Shown here: one piece after another, positions 35,343 through 46,585 of the stretch
Layout: each line of letters begins with the position of its first letter
How positions within the stretch are numbered: the stretch's first letter is position 1
Assembly (NCBI GenBank): GCA_020002185.1
Contig: CM034532.1
Span: forward strand, 46,957,962 to 47,021,961
From: Paraescarpia echinospica
Taxonomy: Eukaryota; Annelida; Polychaeta; Sabellida; Siboglinidae
Direction of reading: 5' to 3'
Length of the DNA: 64,000 nt
Translations under genes and position numbers: made by a program
Notes under the pieces: generated by a model
What the model saw: the letters and a program-made list of their open reading frames with translations, nothing else
Database searches by the model: none
Told to the model about the DNA's origin: nothing

Positions 35343-35449
35343 GGGTTAAACAATGAAATGTCAAGGGGTCTAAAGGGTTAAACAATTAAATGTCATGGGG
35401 TCTAAAGGGTTAAACAATTAATTGCCATGGGGTCTAAAGGGTTAAACAA
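35343..35449. repeat. 32-bp tandem repeat, about 3.3 units
   Basis: GGGTTAAACAA recurs at 35343, 35375, 35407 and 35439. Confidence 0.85.
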
Positions 35450-35496
35450 AACAACAACTAAAATGACGGTGATAGAGACATGTGATGACTCAATAC

Positions 35497-35646
35497 CTCT
35501 TCTTCTTCGTCGATGCCAACATGTTTCTCGGGAGTGCGGGGGGCAGTGGGGGTCGCGAGGGCAGGGGGTGAGAGTTCACCGGCTGCGGAGGAAGCTGAGA
35601 TGACATCTTGGGCGGATCCTGACACCCAGAAGTTCACGTCATCTGT
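35497..35646 (-). CDS. AP3D1: AP3D1 linker exon
   Basis: Acceptor TTTTCATAG, 50 codons from TDDVNFWVSGSAQDVISASS to PEKHVGIDEEEE, donor GAG/GTATTG. Low-complexity acidic/proline linker. Called from position, phase and splice sites rather than strong similarity. Confidence 0.6.
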
Positions 35647-35679
35647 CTATGAAAACAACATCTCTTCATCATCATCGTC

Positions 35680-35965
35680 ATTGTTCAGCCGGAGTGTCCA
35701 GCCGTTGGGCGAAGGCCTCAGCATGTCGTTTCCAAATATGCCTGTCTTACGCTATCCTCTGCCAGATGATGCCCTTCCAGTACTCTTCTAGTTCGTCTCT
35801 CCATCGTCTCGCAGGTCTTCCTCTAGATCGTTTCCCTTCGTAAGGTCTTCAGGTTGCCATATGCGATGTCCATCGGTTATCTCGTAGTCTGCTAATGTGC
35901 CCTGTCCAGTTCCACTTCTGTCTTCTCATTTCTTTTATCACGTCTATGACCCTTGTCTTCTGTCT
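35680..35965 (-). mobile_element. LINE C-terminal fragment
   Basis: The minus strand reads KWNWTGHISRLRDNRWT, then GRPARRWRDELEEYW and HIWKRHAEAFAQ in broken frames, the usual end of RTE/craft-type LINE ORFs (K.W..GH..R..D.RW, GRP..RW.D). It abuts the linker exon at 35646. 35958-36010 is a separate small dispersed repeat also seen at 25530-25580. Confidence 0.75.
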
Positions 35966-36407
35966 TTCAGCTTAAACTGCTCAAAGGCATTTTACAGCTT
36001 CATTAAAACATTTTCTCACACTTATGTGACTGACTAGAGGTTCACTTTCGAAAATAGTGTAGAATATGGTGAAAAAAAACCAGGCATGACCTGATGTTAA
36101 AAATTGTCTATCTAATTCATCAAAACATAACCCAAAATATAGCACTAAAGAGAAAAACAGCAGGCATGGGTGCTCATAAAGGGGATTGGAAGTTTGGAAC
36201 AATGCCAAATGTCAGTAAAACTACTACATCAGTACAGTTCAAAGTTCATGCCAATAGCAAAAAGGCACAACTGTCACATGATTGAAGTTTTCTACCGTAA
36301 CAATAGGACTGATTAAAAAGTTGATCCTAAATTTTTCAAGAGAGAACCAACTGCCATGTTCGTGCAAAAAAATCAAATGGAGTAGTTTGTAGTACTTTCA
36401 AGATTAC

Positions 36408-36551
36408 CTTTTCGGCAAAGTGATTCATATCAGAGGACACTGTCATGTCATCAGGGGTCATTGGCTGGTCAGTACCATTGGACGAGCCGATGAGGAGACT
36501 GGGACTGTCATCTCGGGAGTGATGGTGGTCCTTCTTGCTGTTCTTCTCATG
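36408..36551 (-). CDS. AP3D1: AP3D1 linker exon
   Basis: Acceptor TGCCGAACAG, HEKNSKKDHHHSRDDSPSLL then IGSSNGTDQPMT ... MNHFAEK, donor AAG/GTAATC. 48 codons, phase 0 to 0, following the lysine-rich exon at 38615-38768 in frame. Confidence 0.7.
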
Positions 36552-36579
36552 CTGTTCGGCAACAGAGATGAATATAGTC

Positions 36580-38133
36580 TCTCTCTCTCACTCCCCCCCC
36601 TCTCTCTCTCCCTCTCTCTCTCTCTCCCTCCCTCCCTCCCTCCCTCCCTCTGTCTCTCAATCCCTCTCTCCCTACCCCCCTCTCAATCTCCCTCCCTCTC
36701 TCTCGTTCTCCCTCCTTCCCTCCCTCCCTCCCACCATCTCTCTCTGTCTCCCTACCCCTTCTCAATCTCCCTCCCTCTCTCTCTCTCTCGTTCTCCCTTC
36801 TCCATCCCTCCCTCCCTTCTCCATCCCTCCCTCCCTCTTTCTCCATCCCTCTCTCTCTTTCTTTCATTCTTCTTCCATCCCTCCCTCCCCCTCTCTCTCT
36901 CCCTACCTCCCTTTCTCTCTCTCTCTGTCTCTCAATTGCTCTCTCCCTACCCCCCTCTCAATCTCCCTCCCTCTCTCTCGTTCTCCTTCCATCCCTACCT
37001 CCCTCCCACCCTCTCTCTCCCTCCCTCCCTCTCTGTCTCTCAATCCCTCTCTCCCTACCCCCCTCTCAATCTCCCTCCCTCTCTCTCTCTCGTTCTCCTT
37101 CCATCCCTCCTCCTCTCTCTCTCCCTCCTCCTCCCTCCCTCCCTCCCTCTCTCTCTCTCTCCCTACCCCCCTCTCAATCTCCTTCCCTCTCTCTCATTCT
37201 CCTTCAATCCCTCCCTCCCTCCCACCCTGTCTCTCTCCCTCCTTCCCTCCCACCCTCTCTCTCTCCCTCCTTCCCTCCCTCCCTCTCTCTCTGTCTCTCA
37301 ATCCCTCTCTCCCTACCCCCCTCTCAATCTCCCTCCCTCTCTCTCGTTCTCCTTCCATCCCTCCCTCCCTCTCTCCCTCCCTCCCTCCCTCCCTCTCTCT
37401 CTCTGTCTCTCGATCCCTCTCTCCCTACCCCCCTCTCAATCTCCCTCCCTGTCTCTCATTCTCCTTCCATCCCTCACTCCCTCTCTCTCACTCCCTCTCT
37501 CCATCCCTCTCTCCCTCTCTCCCTCCCTCCCTCTCTCTCTTTCTCTCATTCTTCCTCTGTACCCCCATCCCCCATCTCCCCCCCTCTCTCTCTCTTACCT
37601 CCCTCTCTCTTCATCTCTCTCTCAATTCCTCTCTCCCTAGCCCCCTCTCAATCTCCCTCTCTTTCTCGTTCTCCTTCCATCACTCCTCCCTCTCTCCATC
37701 CCTCCCTCTCTCTCTCCCTCCCTCCCTCTCTCTCTCTCTCACTCCCTCTCTCTTTCTCTCATTCTCCCTATCTACCCCCTATCTCTCCCCCCTTTCTCTC
37801 TTTCTCTCACTCTCTCTCACCTCCCCACTTTCTCTCTCTCACTGTCTCTCACCTCCCCTCTCTCTCTCTCTCACCTCCCCCTCCCTCCCTCCCTCCCTCT
37901 CTCTCTATCTCCCTCCCTCCCCTCCCTCCCCTTCCATCCCTCCCTCCCTCCCTCTCTCTTTGTCCCTCTCTCCCTACCACCCTCTCAATCTCCCTCCCTC
38001 TCTCTCTCTCGTTCTCCTTCCATCCATCCCTCCCTCCCTCTCTCCCTCCCTCCCCCTCTACCTCCCTCTCTCTCTCTCTTTCTCTCATTCTCCCTGTCCC
38101 CCCCTTCTCTCTCTCTCTCTCTGTCTCTCTAAC

Positions 38134-38165
<32 letters not shown>
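36580..38165. repeat. 1.6-kb (CT/CCCT)n tract with higher-order units
   Basis: Almost pure pyrimidine on the plus strand. A unit of roughly 110 bp recurs (marked by CCCTACCCCCCTCTCAATCT at about 36668, 36947, 37054, 37161, 37312, 37426 and in variant form later). The long plus-strand Ser/Leu/Pro ORFs are artefacts. In the AP3D1 transcript it is polypurine and ends about 30 bp before the acceptor of the 36551 exon. Confidence 0.95.
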
Positions 38166-38168
<3 letters not shown>

Positions 38169-38614
38169 GATGCAGCTACAAACCACTAATTTACATTGGT
38201 GTCATCTGGTGAATCACCATTCAATTGAATAAAAAAGACTATCCGGAAAGTCACGCACATAAAAGATATAAAAGGAAATAACTCTAAAGAAACCTATCTT
38301 TGTGTTTTCTAAAATGCATCGTCAATTGGTGGATCAGAGGCCAATGGTCTAAACAAGCCATTCAAGCCAACATATGAACATAGCAAGATGCGAGTAGACC
38401 TTGATGTCTCAAAGGAGATACACTTACAAGACTCCAACGTTAGAGTGTTAATACATAGATAACTCACCAACAAAGTTTACAGTATGAAAATGTGTAGCAT
38501 TTTACATTTGTTCAAATCACCTCCCTTAGATTCCCACTACATTGGCTAGCTGCTAAATTTGAAAAACATGAATATTTCTCCCAAACAAACACTGAAATGA
38601 ATTGTCCCTCCTAC

Positions 38615-38768
38615 CTTCCTCTCCTTCCTGTGTTTCTTCTCTCGTTCCTTCCTGTGTTTTTTCTCCGGTGCTGTGGTGGCGGCCGACTCTGGTGGGGCCT
38701 TCACGCTGAATGGAGACGGCAGAGTCTGGTACGTGTGGACAGGCATCACCTCCTCATCTCGCAGTGGT
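38615..38768 (-). CDS. AP3D1: AP3D1 linker exon
   Basis: Acceptor CCCTGGTAG, PLRDEEVMPVHTYQTLPSPF ... EKKHRKEREKKHRKERK, donor AAG/GTAGGA. Matches the DKPL...KKHRKEKEE part of AP-3 delta. Phases agree with both neighbours. Confidence 0.85.
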
Positions 38769-40078
38769 CTACCAGGGGGAAGGGGACAGGAGGGTCAACA
38801 TGGGTATGTGCGTGCTTGTGCATGAGTGTGCATGTGTGTGTGTCTTTGTTTGTGCGTGTGTATGTGCATGTGTGTGTGTTTATGTTGTGTGTGTTTGCAG
38901 TGCATGCGTGAATGCGCGAATGCATACATGCTTTGCATATGTATGAATGCATGTGTGCATCGTAGTGTTTCATGTGTATGTCACTTTGTGTGAATCATGT
39001 GTGAGACATGTGTGTTACATGTTTGTGATTCCCTGTCATTTCCAACTAATGTAAACTTTTAACAATAAAATATGCATTGTCTACTAAAATATGCCATTAT
39101 GACGCAAGTCAAATGACTTTTATATGGGCATTGCTCAGGTTCTAAATTCAACAATTTACGGTATTCCTGCTGGATCTAGTCACGTGATAAATTCACAGTA
39201 TAATGACAGCGGCCTCGAGTCCCGCTGCCTCAGTTCAATTTCTCACAGTGAAAAAGGTAATCCATTTGTTGTCATTGAGATCTGTATTTTGTTTCCCGCC
39301 CATCTACCCCAGCTACACCTGAGTTTAGGTTACTTTTAAGGGAGGTTTGTAAGGTGTTTTGAAAATCTTAAAAATCTATGTAATATACACCTAATTACAT
39401 GTTGGGTCAAGGCGTTTGCAAGAATACACTGTTATTCTTGCTGTATGTTTGTTAATTGCATTGTACATTTCTGTTGTTAGCATGACAATAGGTACAAGGG
39501 GTTTTGGGGGCTGTGACGCTTTCCCCTTTGTTTCAACATTTAAGTTTATAATCTGTAAACATGTCTGGTTATAATATGTAGGGTGGGTTCAGCCACCTGC
39601 GTGTGGTTGGTTCCCCCACCTTTGCTGTTGAGGTTGTATTATGGATTAGAATTATATAGGCTAATTCACATCATTTACACATTGTATATATACATGTATT
39701 ATATGAATTAGCTAAAAATGTGTTGGCTGAATACAAAGCTCTTTTACAAACTCATACCTGCCTTGTTACTTAACAGCAAAACTAGTCACGATTCCTAGTC
39801 ATAACTCCATTACATTACCAAGGAGCCTTGTCCCATATAAATCATATTTTTAATACAAATTAACTATCACCAATTGGTACATTAGAGGCCAATGGTGTCA
39901 AGAAGCAAGTGAACAAAACGTGAGGCAACTATATGTTAATATTCAGACTAGTACTACAACCTGATCAAGACACAAACACAAATTAACGTTTTAAAGAATG
40001 GTCCATCACTGTGAAGCAATATGTCCCAAACCTGTGAGGGGCCCTTGACGGGAGAATAGAATATAATAACACACTCAC
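38769..40078. other. AP3D1 intron
   Basis: TG-rich low-complexity sequence at about 38813-39010, otherwise nothing recognised. Confidence 0.65.
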
Positions 40079-40158
40079 TCATCTAGGTTAATGTTGAGAA
40101 GTCTATGTGGGTCATCTTTAGTACCCTTCAAGTCATCATCATCTGACAAGTTGGCTCC
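40079..40158 (-). CDS. AP3D1: AP3D1 linker exon
   Basis: Acceptor GAGTTTACAG, GANLSDDDDLKGTKDDPHRL LNINLDE, donor GA/GTGAGT. Matches DEDDKDPNDPYRALDIDLD of the family; open. Confidence 0.87.
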
Positions 40159-40195
40159 CTGTAAACTCAGAGGACATCCATCCATGTACGTATAC

Positions 40196-40245
40196 ATATT
40201 TAACAAGATTTACACCCAGAGAATTAACTCCAGAAGGCAAACGAA
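40196..40245 (-). mobile_element. CR1-like 3' tail remnant
   Basis: Short match to the tail seen at 26925 and 20548 (ACAAGATTTACACCCAGAGA and AATTAACTC). Confidence 0.6.
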
Positions 40246-40340
40246 CTGATGCAAATGGATTGTGTGCAACCCATTCATGCGCTAACGGACACACTTTTTA
40301 TTAATTCAACATTGGCAACAAATAAGAGCCTTGTCCTCAC

Positions 40341-40501
40341 CTCTGGTACGTCGTAATCGATGTTGACAGAGATGACGGCGGAGGGATCATCATCCTAGTC
40401 ACAGCTCACCTTCTTCTTCCTCGACTTCTTCTCCTTCTGTCTCCGTCTCTCCGCCTCCTGCTGACGCTGCAGCTGCAGGTACTTGTCCAACATCGACATA
40501 C
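40341..40501 (-). CDS. AP3D1: AP3D1 linker exon with premature stop
   Basis: Acceptor CCTGTCTCAG, SMLDKYLQLQRQQEAERRRQ KEKKSRKKKVSCD, TAG at 40395-40397, then in the same frame DDDPSAVISVNIDYDVPE and donor GAG/GTGAGG. It fits the MSDQYVKLEEERR...KKRK region. The stop sits where an acidic residue would be expected. Confidence 0.8.
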
Positions 40502-40650
40502 CTGAGACAGGTTCATGACACACCTGAGACAGGTTCATGACACACCTGAGACAGATGTTGGGTTCATGACACATCTGAGACAGGTGTTGGGTTCATGATA
40601 CACCCGAGACAGGTGCTAGATTTATGATACACCCGAGACAGGTGTTTGTA
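40500..40650. repeat. 22-30 bp tandem repeat carrying a 3' splice site
   Basis: Minus-strand units end in CATGAACCTGTCTCAG or a variant. The unit nearest the exon provides its acceptor. Spacings are 22, 22 and then about 29-30 bp. Confidence 0.85.
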
Positions 40651-41687
40651 CACATACATATATATTTATATATATAAATATATATCTATATTATTTAGAT
40701 TTGCAATAGGTAGTATATTAGGTAGATATTATGGTACAGGTGAGAACTATTAGCAAATGAAAATTACAATATAATTGAGACATTTGGCTCATCTTCAAAC
40801 ATGTCAGGTCAGAATTCTTACCGTCTTGTAATTAGTCCAACAAGTTTCTCATAAGATATGCAAAATATTGTTTATGGCTCCAATATTTCAATGGGCAGCA
40901 AGAATTAACACTTACGTTGGAGCATTTAGTGGAAACTTGCAACGTTTAGATCCACCACCTGTGGATCTTGATCACGCATTGATGTCATGTGACGTGGCTC
41001 AGATTTTGGTGAAAAGATCGAGTGGTGGCAACCAGTCGGGGAGGGGTTTGGGCACGCATGCTATCCAGGCATGTACGTTTGGAACTGAGTGTACAAGGGC
41101 TTGTTTAAATTGAGTGGATTTCCAGTCCCTTCAAAGATAACTACCATCAAACATAAAATAAAAAACATGGTGAAAAATGATTGACTGTACTTTCTTTTAA
41201 AAAATTGAATTCATTGGTTGTCTCCCTTTACACAACATCCATACTCAACAATATGACCATAAACCAGATTTCCTTATAAACATCTACATGCTACAACAAT
41301 ACTGATTTTAGTGCAATAAAACATGTATTCATAGTATACTCAAGCTGAACAAACACGCCAACAGTTTCAAGGCAATCCACCATTAAAAAAAATCACTTGT
41401 CAAATTTCTGCTCGCAAAATAACATTAACATTTTCTGGATTAAATCAAATTTCAATATCTGAAGCTGGGAAGAGGAGTAGCCAGTGTCTTGAAGCATTCA
41501 TACATACGATCCTTCATATGAAAGGTAGTTACAGACATGTTTCTATGGCTGTTATGAGTAACAAAATCTATGTCAAACGTCCCAGTAAGTTCCTGCAAAC
41601 GAAGGTTTATATGTACGAATGTTTCATGAAACTGGTCCCAGGTGTAGGAGCTGATTGTAAGTAACAAAGAACTGAGGTGAGAATTAC
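40651..41687. other. AP3D1 intron, no gene
   Basis: AT-rich. Short open frames show no recognisable motif. Confidence 0.6.
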
Positions 41688-41745
41688 CTTGAGTCTTGCA
41701 CCCTTCAGGTAGGTCGGGATGTTCAAATTCCCTCTGCTAGCGCAT
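41688..41745 (-). CDS. AP3D1: AP3D1 linker exon, broken
   Basis: Acceptor CTTTGACAG and donor AAG/GTAATT frame 58 nt. The incoming frame gives MR, a TAG, then QRE. A different frame gives NLNIPTYLKGARLK, like NNPFYIKSS of AP-3 delta. So it holds a stop and a frame shift. Confidence 0.65.
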
Positions 41746-42157
41746 CTGTCAAAGAAAAAACACACTTACTATTAGAAAAGGTGTTTGAAAAATAAATAAG
41801 TTACTTGGCAGCTTTCACTGGAGTTGTATGGAGAAACTTCACACCAAATTTAGTAATCTAAGTCCAGTGCTTACTGCTATATTTGTATACGTAATTTACA
41901 TGATAAACAATGGAATAAACAAAAGAAACATATTTCTATTAAATCACTAGTTATTTGAGTGAAGAGGTTCATCGGACTGCAAGGTTCAAAAATGGTAATA
42001 GTTTTGGCTTATTTTCCAGTCAATTTAGCTTTTTTTGCTGCGTCTGCTAATCAACAATCTTCATCAGACAGCTAGCTACCTTTACATGGCAATGCTTGTC
42101 ATGTGTTAGTTTGCTTAAAACAAAGATTGTGACCATGTCACACATGCTTGTACATAC

Positions 42158-42218
42158 CTTCTGTAGTTCAGCCTCTGACGGTGCAGGAGTTTTTACCTCA
42201 TTTTCATATGTTCTGCTT
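42158..42218 (-). CDS. AP3D1: AP3D1 linker exon
   Basis: Acceptor ATTTTGCAG, SRTYENEVKTPAPSEAELQK, donor AAG/GTATGT. PSEAELQK matches PSEADEEELARRR of the family. Confidence 0.7.
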
Positions 42219-42394
42219 CTGCAAAATATGTATAATCATACAAATATATGCAAGTTCAAAGACAATTACAATCAAAATTACTTATCCTCTGGAAGCAATA
42301 TCTTGGTAGTTTGTAAGGTCAAAACACAAGCAACAAAGTCTTTAGTTTGACTTTACTTGTCAGATGACACCACACACACAGAACATTTTCACAA

Positions 42395-42850
42395 AGTATT
42401 CCTACCAAATATCTGATCAAGATAATGTAACTTTGAATGGTTACATGCCATGGAAGTTACGTAAACCGTCCTCATCTGATCAGTGGACAATTTACATTAC
42501 TGATGAAGATAGTGTAACTTTGAACGGTTATTTGCCGTGGAAGTTACGTAAATCGTCCCCATCTGATCAGTGGACAACTTACTTTACTGATGAAGATAGT
42601 GTAACATTGAACAGTTACTTTCCATGGGAGTTATGTAAACTGTCCCCATCTGATCAGTGGACAACTTACATTACTGATGAAGATAGTGTAACATTGAACG
42701 GTTACTTGCCATGGGAGTTATGTAAACCGTCCCCATCTGATCAGTGGACAACTTACATTACTGATGAAGATAGTGTAACTTTGAACGGTTACTTACCATG
42801 GAAGTTATGTAAACCGTCTCCATCTGATCAGTGGACAATTTACATTACTT
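42395..42850 (+). repeat. 87-bp tandem repeat, about five units
   Basis: CAGTGGACAA recurs at 42481, 42568, 42655, 42742 and 42829, exactly 87 bp apart. The period is 29 codons, so the plus strand stays open as a 29-residue repeat (ITDEDSVTLNGYLPWKL). It lies antisense in an AP3D1 intron, so probably not a protein. Confidence 0.92.
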
Positions 42851-43136
42851 CAAACCGTCATTTACCATTTCTAACATACATCATTTGCCATCGAAGCTAT
42901 TGGTATAACTGGTATCGAGGGATTTTGTAGAGACACAACTGACCGGCTGATCCAGCTAGTGGGACAAAGTACAAGTAAATGGGTTGACCAAATTAATTGA
43001 ACATTTGTTTGCTACTTGTACAAATAGTCATACACCAGTTTATAAAAAAAATTTCTTACATTTATTTCCAGTTTGACAACTCAAAATAAGGCCATGTGAA
43101 GTGATTAAGATCGAGGGATGCTCTCCCTGTCATCAC

Positions 43137-43227
43137 CCATTGTGTGGAAGATGCTGGTCTTGGCGACAACTTCCTCAGGTTCATCTTCCTCAGGTGGTGG
43201 TTCGTTGATCCATGCATCAAGTTCAAG
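43137..43227 (-). CDS. AP3D1: AP3D1 linker exon, acceptor apparently lost
   Basis: Reads LELDAWINEPPPEEDEPEEV VAKTSIFHTMG with donor GG/GTGATG, matching GLDLDAWINEP of AP-3 delta. The sequence before it ends TCTGTTGCC instead of an AG, so the 3' splice site seems to be mutated. Confidence 0.75.
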
Positions 43228-43744
43228 GCAACAGACACAGATGAACACTTCATGCATTCGTTCTTCAAATATTTTTGTAATTCATAAATTTGCAAAGTAA
43301 AAAAAACATAGTTTTTTGTATCTGTTCAAACAAACAAACCACCACACCACCTACATGTCGAGTGGGACTTAAGATTCTCAGCGATACAACATGGCTTCCA
43401 AATCATACCAACAGCTGCTGGAGATCAACCAACGTGACAGTTGCCACGACACGACCCGCCACGATGCCCGGTTCTCATATCAACAATAGGTGTATTAATA
43501 CAAGTTCCACTTGTTTCCCCATCACGATATGTGATGATGACTAAACCATTACACACCTATATGTAATGTTATATTTTCTTTGGGACTTCTATGACCACCT
43601 TTTATGAGATGAAAATGCATGAAATGTATTGCAGGGATATCCTTGTGAGAGAGAACACATATATTGCAGATATAAGGAAGAAGATCAATTGTCAATTTAT
43701 TAGAAACTATTAAAACCAGTCACATTAAAATCATTACAGTTCTC

Positions 43745-44720
43745 ACTACATTTCAATTTTGTGGACTTCAAGGCCGCATCTGACACCATTTGGAGGGATG
43801 CATTGTGGAAGATGTTGAGATCTGTTGGGGTGTACCCCAAAATGACATCACTGATTGAGGCCATGTACGAGAATGTCGAATATGCTGTTACCATCAATGG
43901 TCAGTTGACAGATTGGTTCAAAGTTGAAATAGGAGTGAGGCTGTCTGCTCTCACCTATCCTGTTCAACTTGTTCCTTCAGTTTGTCATGGCTGACCTGAT
44001 GAGCCTACCTAAGGAGTTCAAACTAAATACAGACCTCAGACATCAGGTATGCTGACAACACAACACTAATATCTACCATATTCGAGAAACTACAATTTGC
44101 AACTGAACAGCTTCAAGCAGCCTGTAACAACTGGGGTATGACAACCAATCTCTCCAATTGCAAATTAATCATCTCATCAGACAAGCATATCATCCTGGAA
44201 AATGAAGAACTCAAGATTGTGACAGAGTTCTGCTTCCTAGGCAGCACAGTACTTTTTTGTTGACAGGCGAATAGCCTAAGCATCAGCAGCCTTTGGTAGA
44301 TTCAGAAACAACATATTTTCAAACAAAAGAATGAAAGCCAGACTATATAGGACCCTTATACTGCCTACAGTAATGTATAGTGCCGAAACCTGGACATTAC
44401 GATCGCAAGTGATGCAGTCTGTTGAAGTTTTTGAGATGCGTTGCCTGCGGGCTATCAGAGGTGTTACTAGGGCAGACAGATTATGAACTAGCCAGATCAG
44501 AGATGAGACATTCACCCCTTAATCCATCTCAGATGTCATGAGACATAGAAGACTCCGATGGTTTGGACACATCTGCCATTTGCCAAATGAAAACTTCATG
44601 AAAATGGCTTTCAGATTCCTGCTTTTAAGAGCAGATCGATGTGCTCTAGACAGAACAAAATGGAGGGGTGTGACATCCATAAGGATAGCAATGGGTCAAA
44701 CTGGCCTAGGCATTTAAGTC
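43745..44720 (+). mobile_element. LINE reverse transcriptase fragment
   Basis: Plus-strand pieces in broken frames: VDFKAASDTIWRDALWKML, YENVEYAVTINGQLTDWFKVE, IRYADNTTL-like text near 44050, FCFLGSTV, RLYRTLILPTVMYSAETWTL, VFEMRCLRAIRGVTR and RHRRLRWFGHICHLP. The order matches the palm to C-terminal end of RTE/I-like LINE reverse transcriptases. Inserted antisense to AP3D1. Confidence 0.85.
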
Positions 44721-45011
44721 GTCACTTTAAAACCATTTAGTGTTTTTAAGACACGTACGTATCTATGAAAAACTTCAATGATTTAGGCATAAAAGAAACT
44801 ATTTGATTATTATTAATTTGTTACAGAAACATCACAGCAAACCTTATCTAAACAATATTGCAAAACCGACATTAGTAACTAACAAAAATGATTTAAGTAC
44901 AAATTAGTTGAAAATTTATTTTCTACAATGTGTCAAATCTGCCAATACATTTCAAACCAGTCACACTATCAGACACTCCTCAATGTCAATGGAAAGTTTT
45001 ATCCCTTTGAC

Positions 45012-45161
45012 CTTCCCTTTGGCAACAAGAACCTTCTTCTGTGCCTTTGGTGCAACAGGGTTTAGTTCTCCCGCAAATAACACAGCGACCTCGTCAGCGA
45101 CCTTTGTCCCTTTCCCAAGCACCTTGTTCACATACTTGATCAGTTGCGACAGGCAGCAAGC
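45012..45161 (-). CDS. AP3D1: AP3D1 trunk-end exon
   Basis: Acceptor TTCCTTCACAG, ACCLSQLIKYVNKVLGKGTK, VADEVAVLFAGELNPVAPKA, QKKVLVAKGK, candidate donor AAG/GTCAAA. Near-identical in key words to the family (VSALFAGELNPVAPKAQKKV). 50 codons. Confidence 0.92.
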
Positions 45162-45601
45162 CTGTGAAGGAAGAATTAGAAACGTAGAAATGTTGATACG
45201 ACTGAATTAATATTTCAACAAACACGATAGAAGTACTGATGTCATTACATAAGATACAACATATTTCACTTAATCAGACCAATTCATAATAATAATCAAC
45301 AAAGGAATATGACTGAATAGCCCTGTGATGTTTATCAACTTAATATGTTGCATCTTCCTATAGTGCGAGTTTCCGAACATGCTATCAATGTAGAAATTCT
45401 GAACGCTGGCATCTTTTTCACAACATATTTTGGACATCAGGTAACCGTACATATTTTTCACATAAAACAATTTTTTTCATGTAAACAAGATAATGATCGA
45501 TTACATAACATTGTGATTGATTAACCAATCAGAAGCACGAAACAACAGAATTGATTAATCAGAACAGCCACAGTCACTAATCTTCACAACTACACACATA
45601 C

Positions 45602-45833
45602 CCGTTCCTGTACTTTGAGGTCGGCGCTCTGAACAAACAACGGTAGTTTCTCAAGGAGCACCTCCGTGGTTTTTGTGACAGTCTGTAGGTCATCCTGAGC
45701 CTCATCCGTGATGAGGATGCGGGCGTACAGTTTGATGGCATTGTGTACGTAGATGCTCTGGATGTGGCCTGGCAGCTACATCACCTTCGCTCGCAGCATC
45801 GACTCTAAAGTGTTCTGGGGGTCACTCAGGTGT
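45602..45833 (-). CDS. AP3D1: AP3D1 trunk exon with premature TAG
   Basis: Acceptor CTTCCCACAG, HLSDPQNTLESMLRAKVM, TAG at 45776-45778, LPGHIQSIYVHNAIKLYARI, then TTEVLLEKLPLFVQSADLKV QER and donor GG/GTATGT. Matches HLQEPHHTLEAMLRPRVTTL and LPQFVQSADLEVQERA. Confidence 0.88.
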
Positions 45834-46485
45834 CTGTGGGAAGATGGCGTAGTTGTAATGACATCGTGAGATGTCAAATTTCAATTAAAAACTACTCATA
45901 TCTTAAGAAAATGTCCAGTGTTTTACAAGACGAACCTTGTTTTATAGTCACCTCGGTAATACACCCACCTCACAATTAGGTCACCCTAGAAAAGTCCCAA
46001 ATGATTTCCACATACAGTAAAGTATAGGAAATTAGTTCCACTAATATGTTCACCTTGCTATCCAGGTCACTATGACCAGTCCCAAGGATGACCTTAATAG
46101 TGAGGTTGCCCTGTACATCTACATGAAAAAAGGCACATGCGATATAATTATAAATTTGAATGATGGTAATCAGATAATTTTTGAAATAGGACAGGTGTTT
46201 TTCCTTACTTGCTTTTCTATAGGCGGCTATAGGCGACTTAATTATTCTCTGGACCATGATAACTGATGTAGTCCTACAAAATCACAACCATTTTTATTAG
46301 CGTGAAAATTTCACAGAAAGAGGATACCATCTCAAAATCACTGTCACTTTATTCACCGTCCTTGAACCAAGAAGTAAACCAGTGATCTATCCCGATATGT
46401 GGGAAATATATATTCAGGTTTTTACTAGTATCTGTCTCTATCAGTAGCAGCGAGGACGTCAAGGCATAGTTATGCATGTACACAC
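45834..46485. other. AP3D1 intron
   Basis: 45953-46068 is the second copy of the dispersed repeat at 21676-21790. Nothing else recognised. Confidence 0.6.
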
Positions 46486-46585
46486 TGAGAACTCTCCACA
46501 GATCCAGACTGCCGCATGCAGCACTTCACACATGCCGTTCCTCTGCGTTGTCCGTCAATGCGTGCGCATTCTCCAACAACACAGC
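46486..46585 (-). CDS. AP3D1: AP3D1 trunk exon with frame break
   Basis: Acceptor TATTTGTGCACAG, AVLLENAHALTDNAE in one frame, then NGMCEVLHAAVWICGEFS in the next, donor GTGTGT. The second part matches NGICEVLYAAAWICGEFS. A 1-nt shift near 46535 separates them. Confidence 0.8.

Noticed and set aside
36420..38232. Plus-strand ORFs of 406 and 565 codons, Ser/Leu/Pro-rich
   Set aside because: They are translations of the CT-rich tract; every frame of such a repeat lacks stops, and the content is low complexity.
40380..40396. A 16-nt intron that would remove the TAG at 40396
   Set aside because: GTGAGCTGTGACTAG-like text begins GT and ends AG but is far below the minimum intron size; an in-frame stop is simpler.
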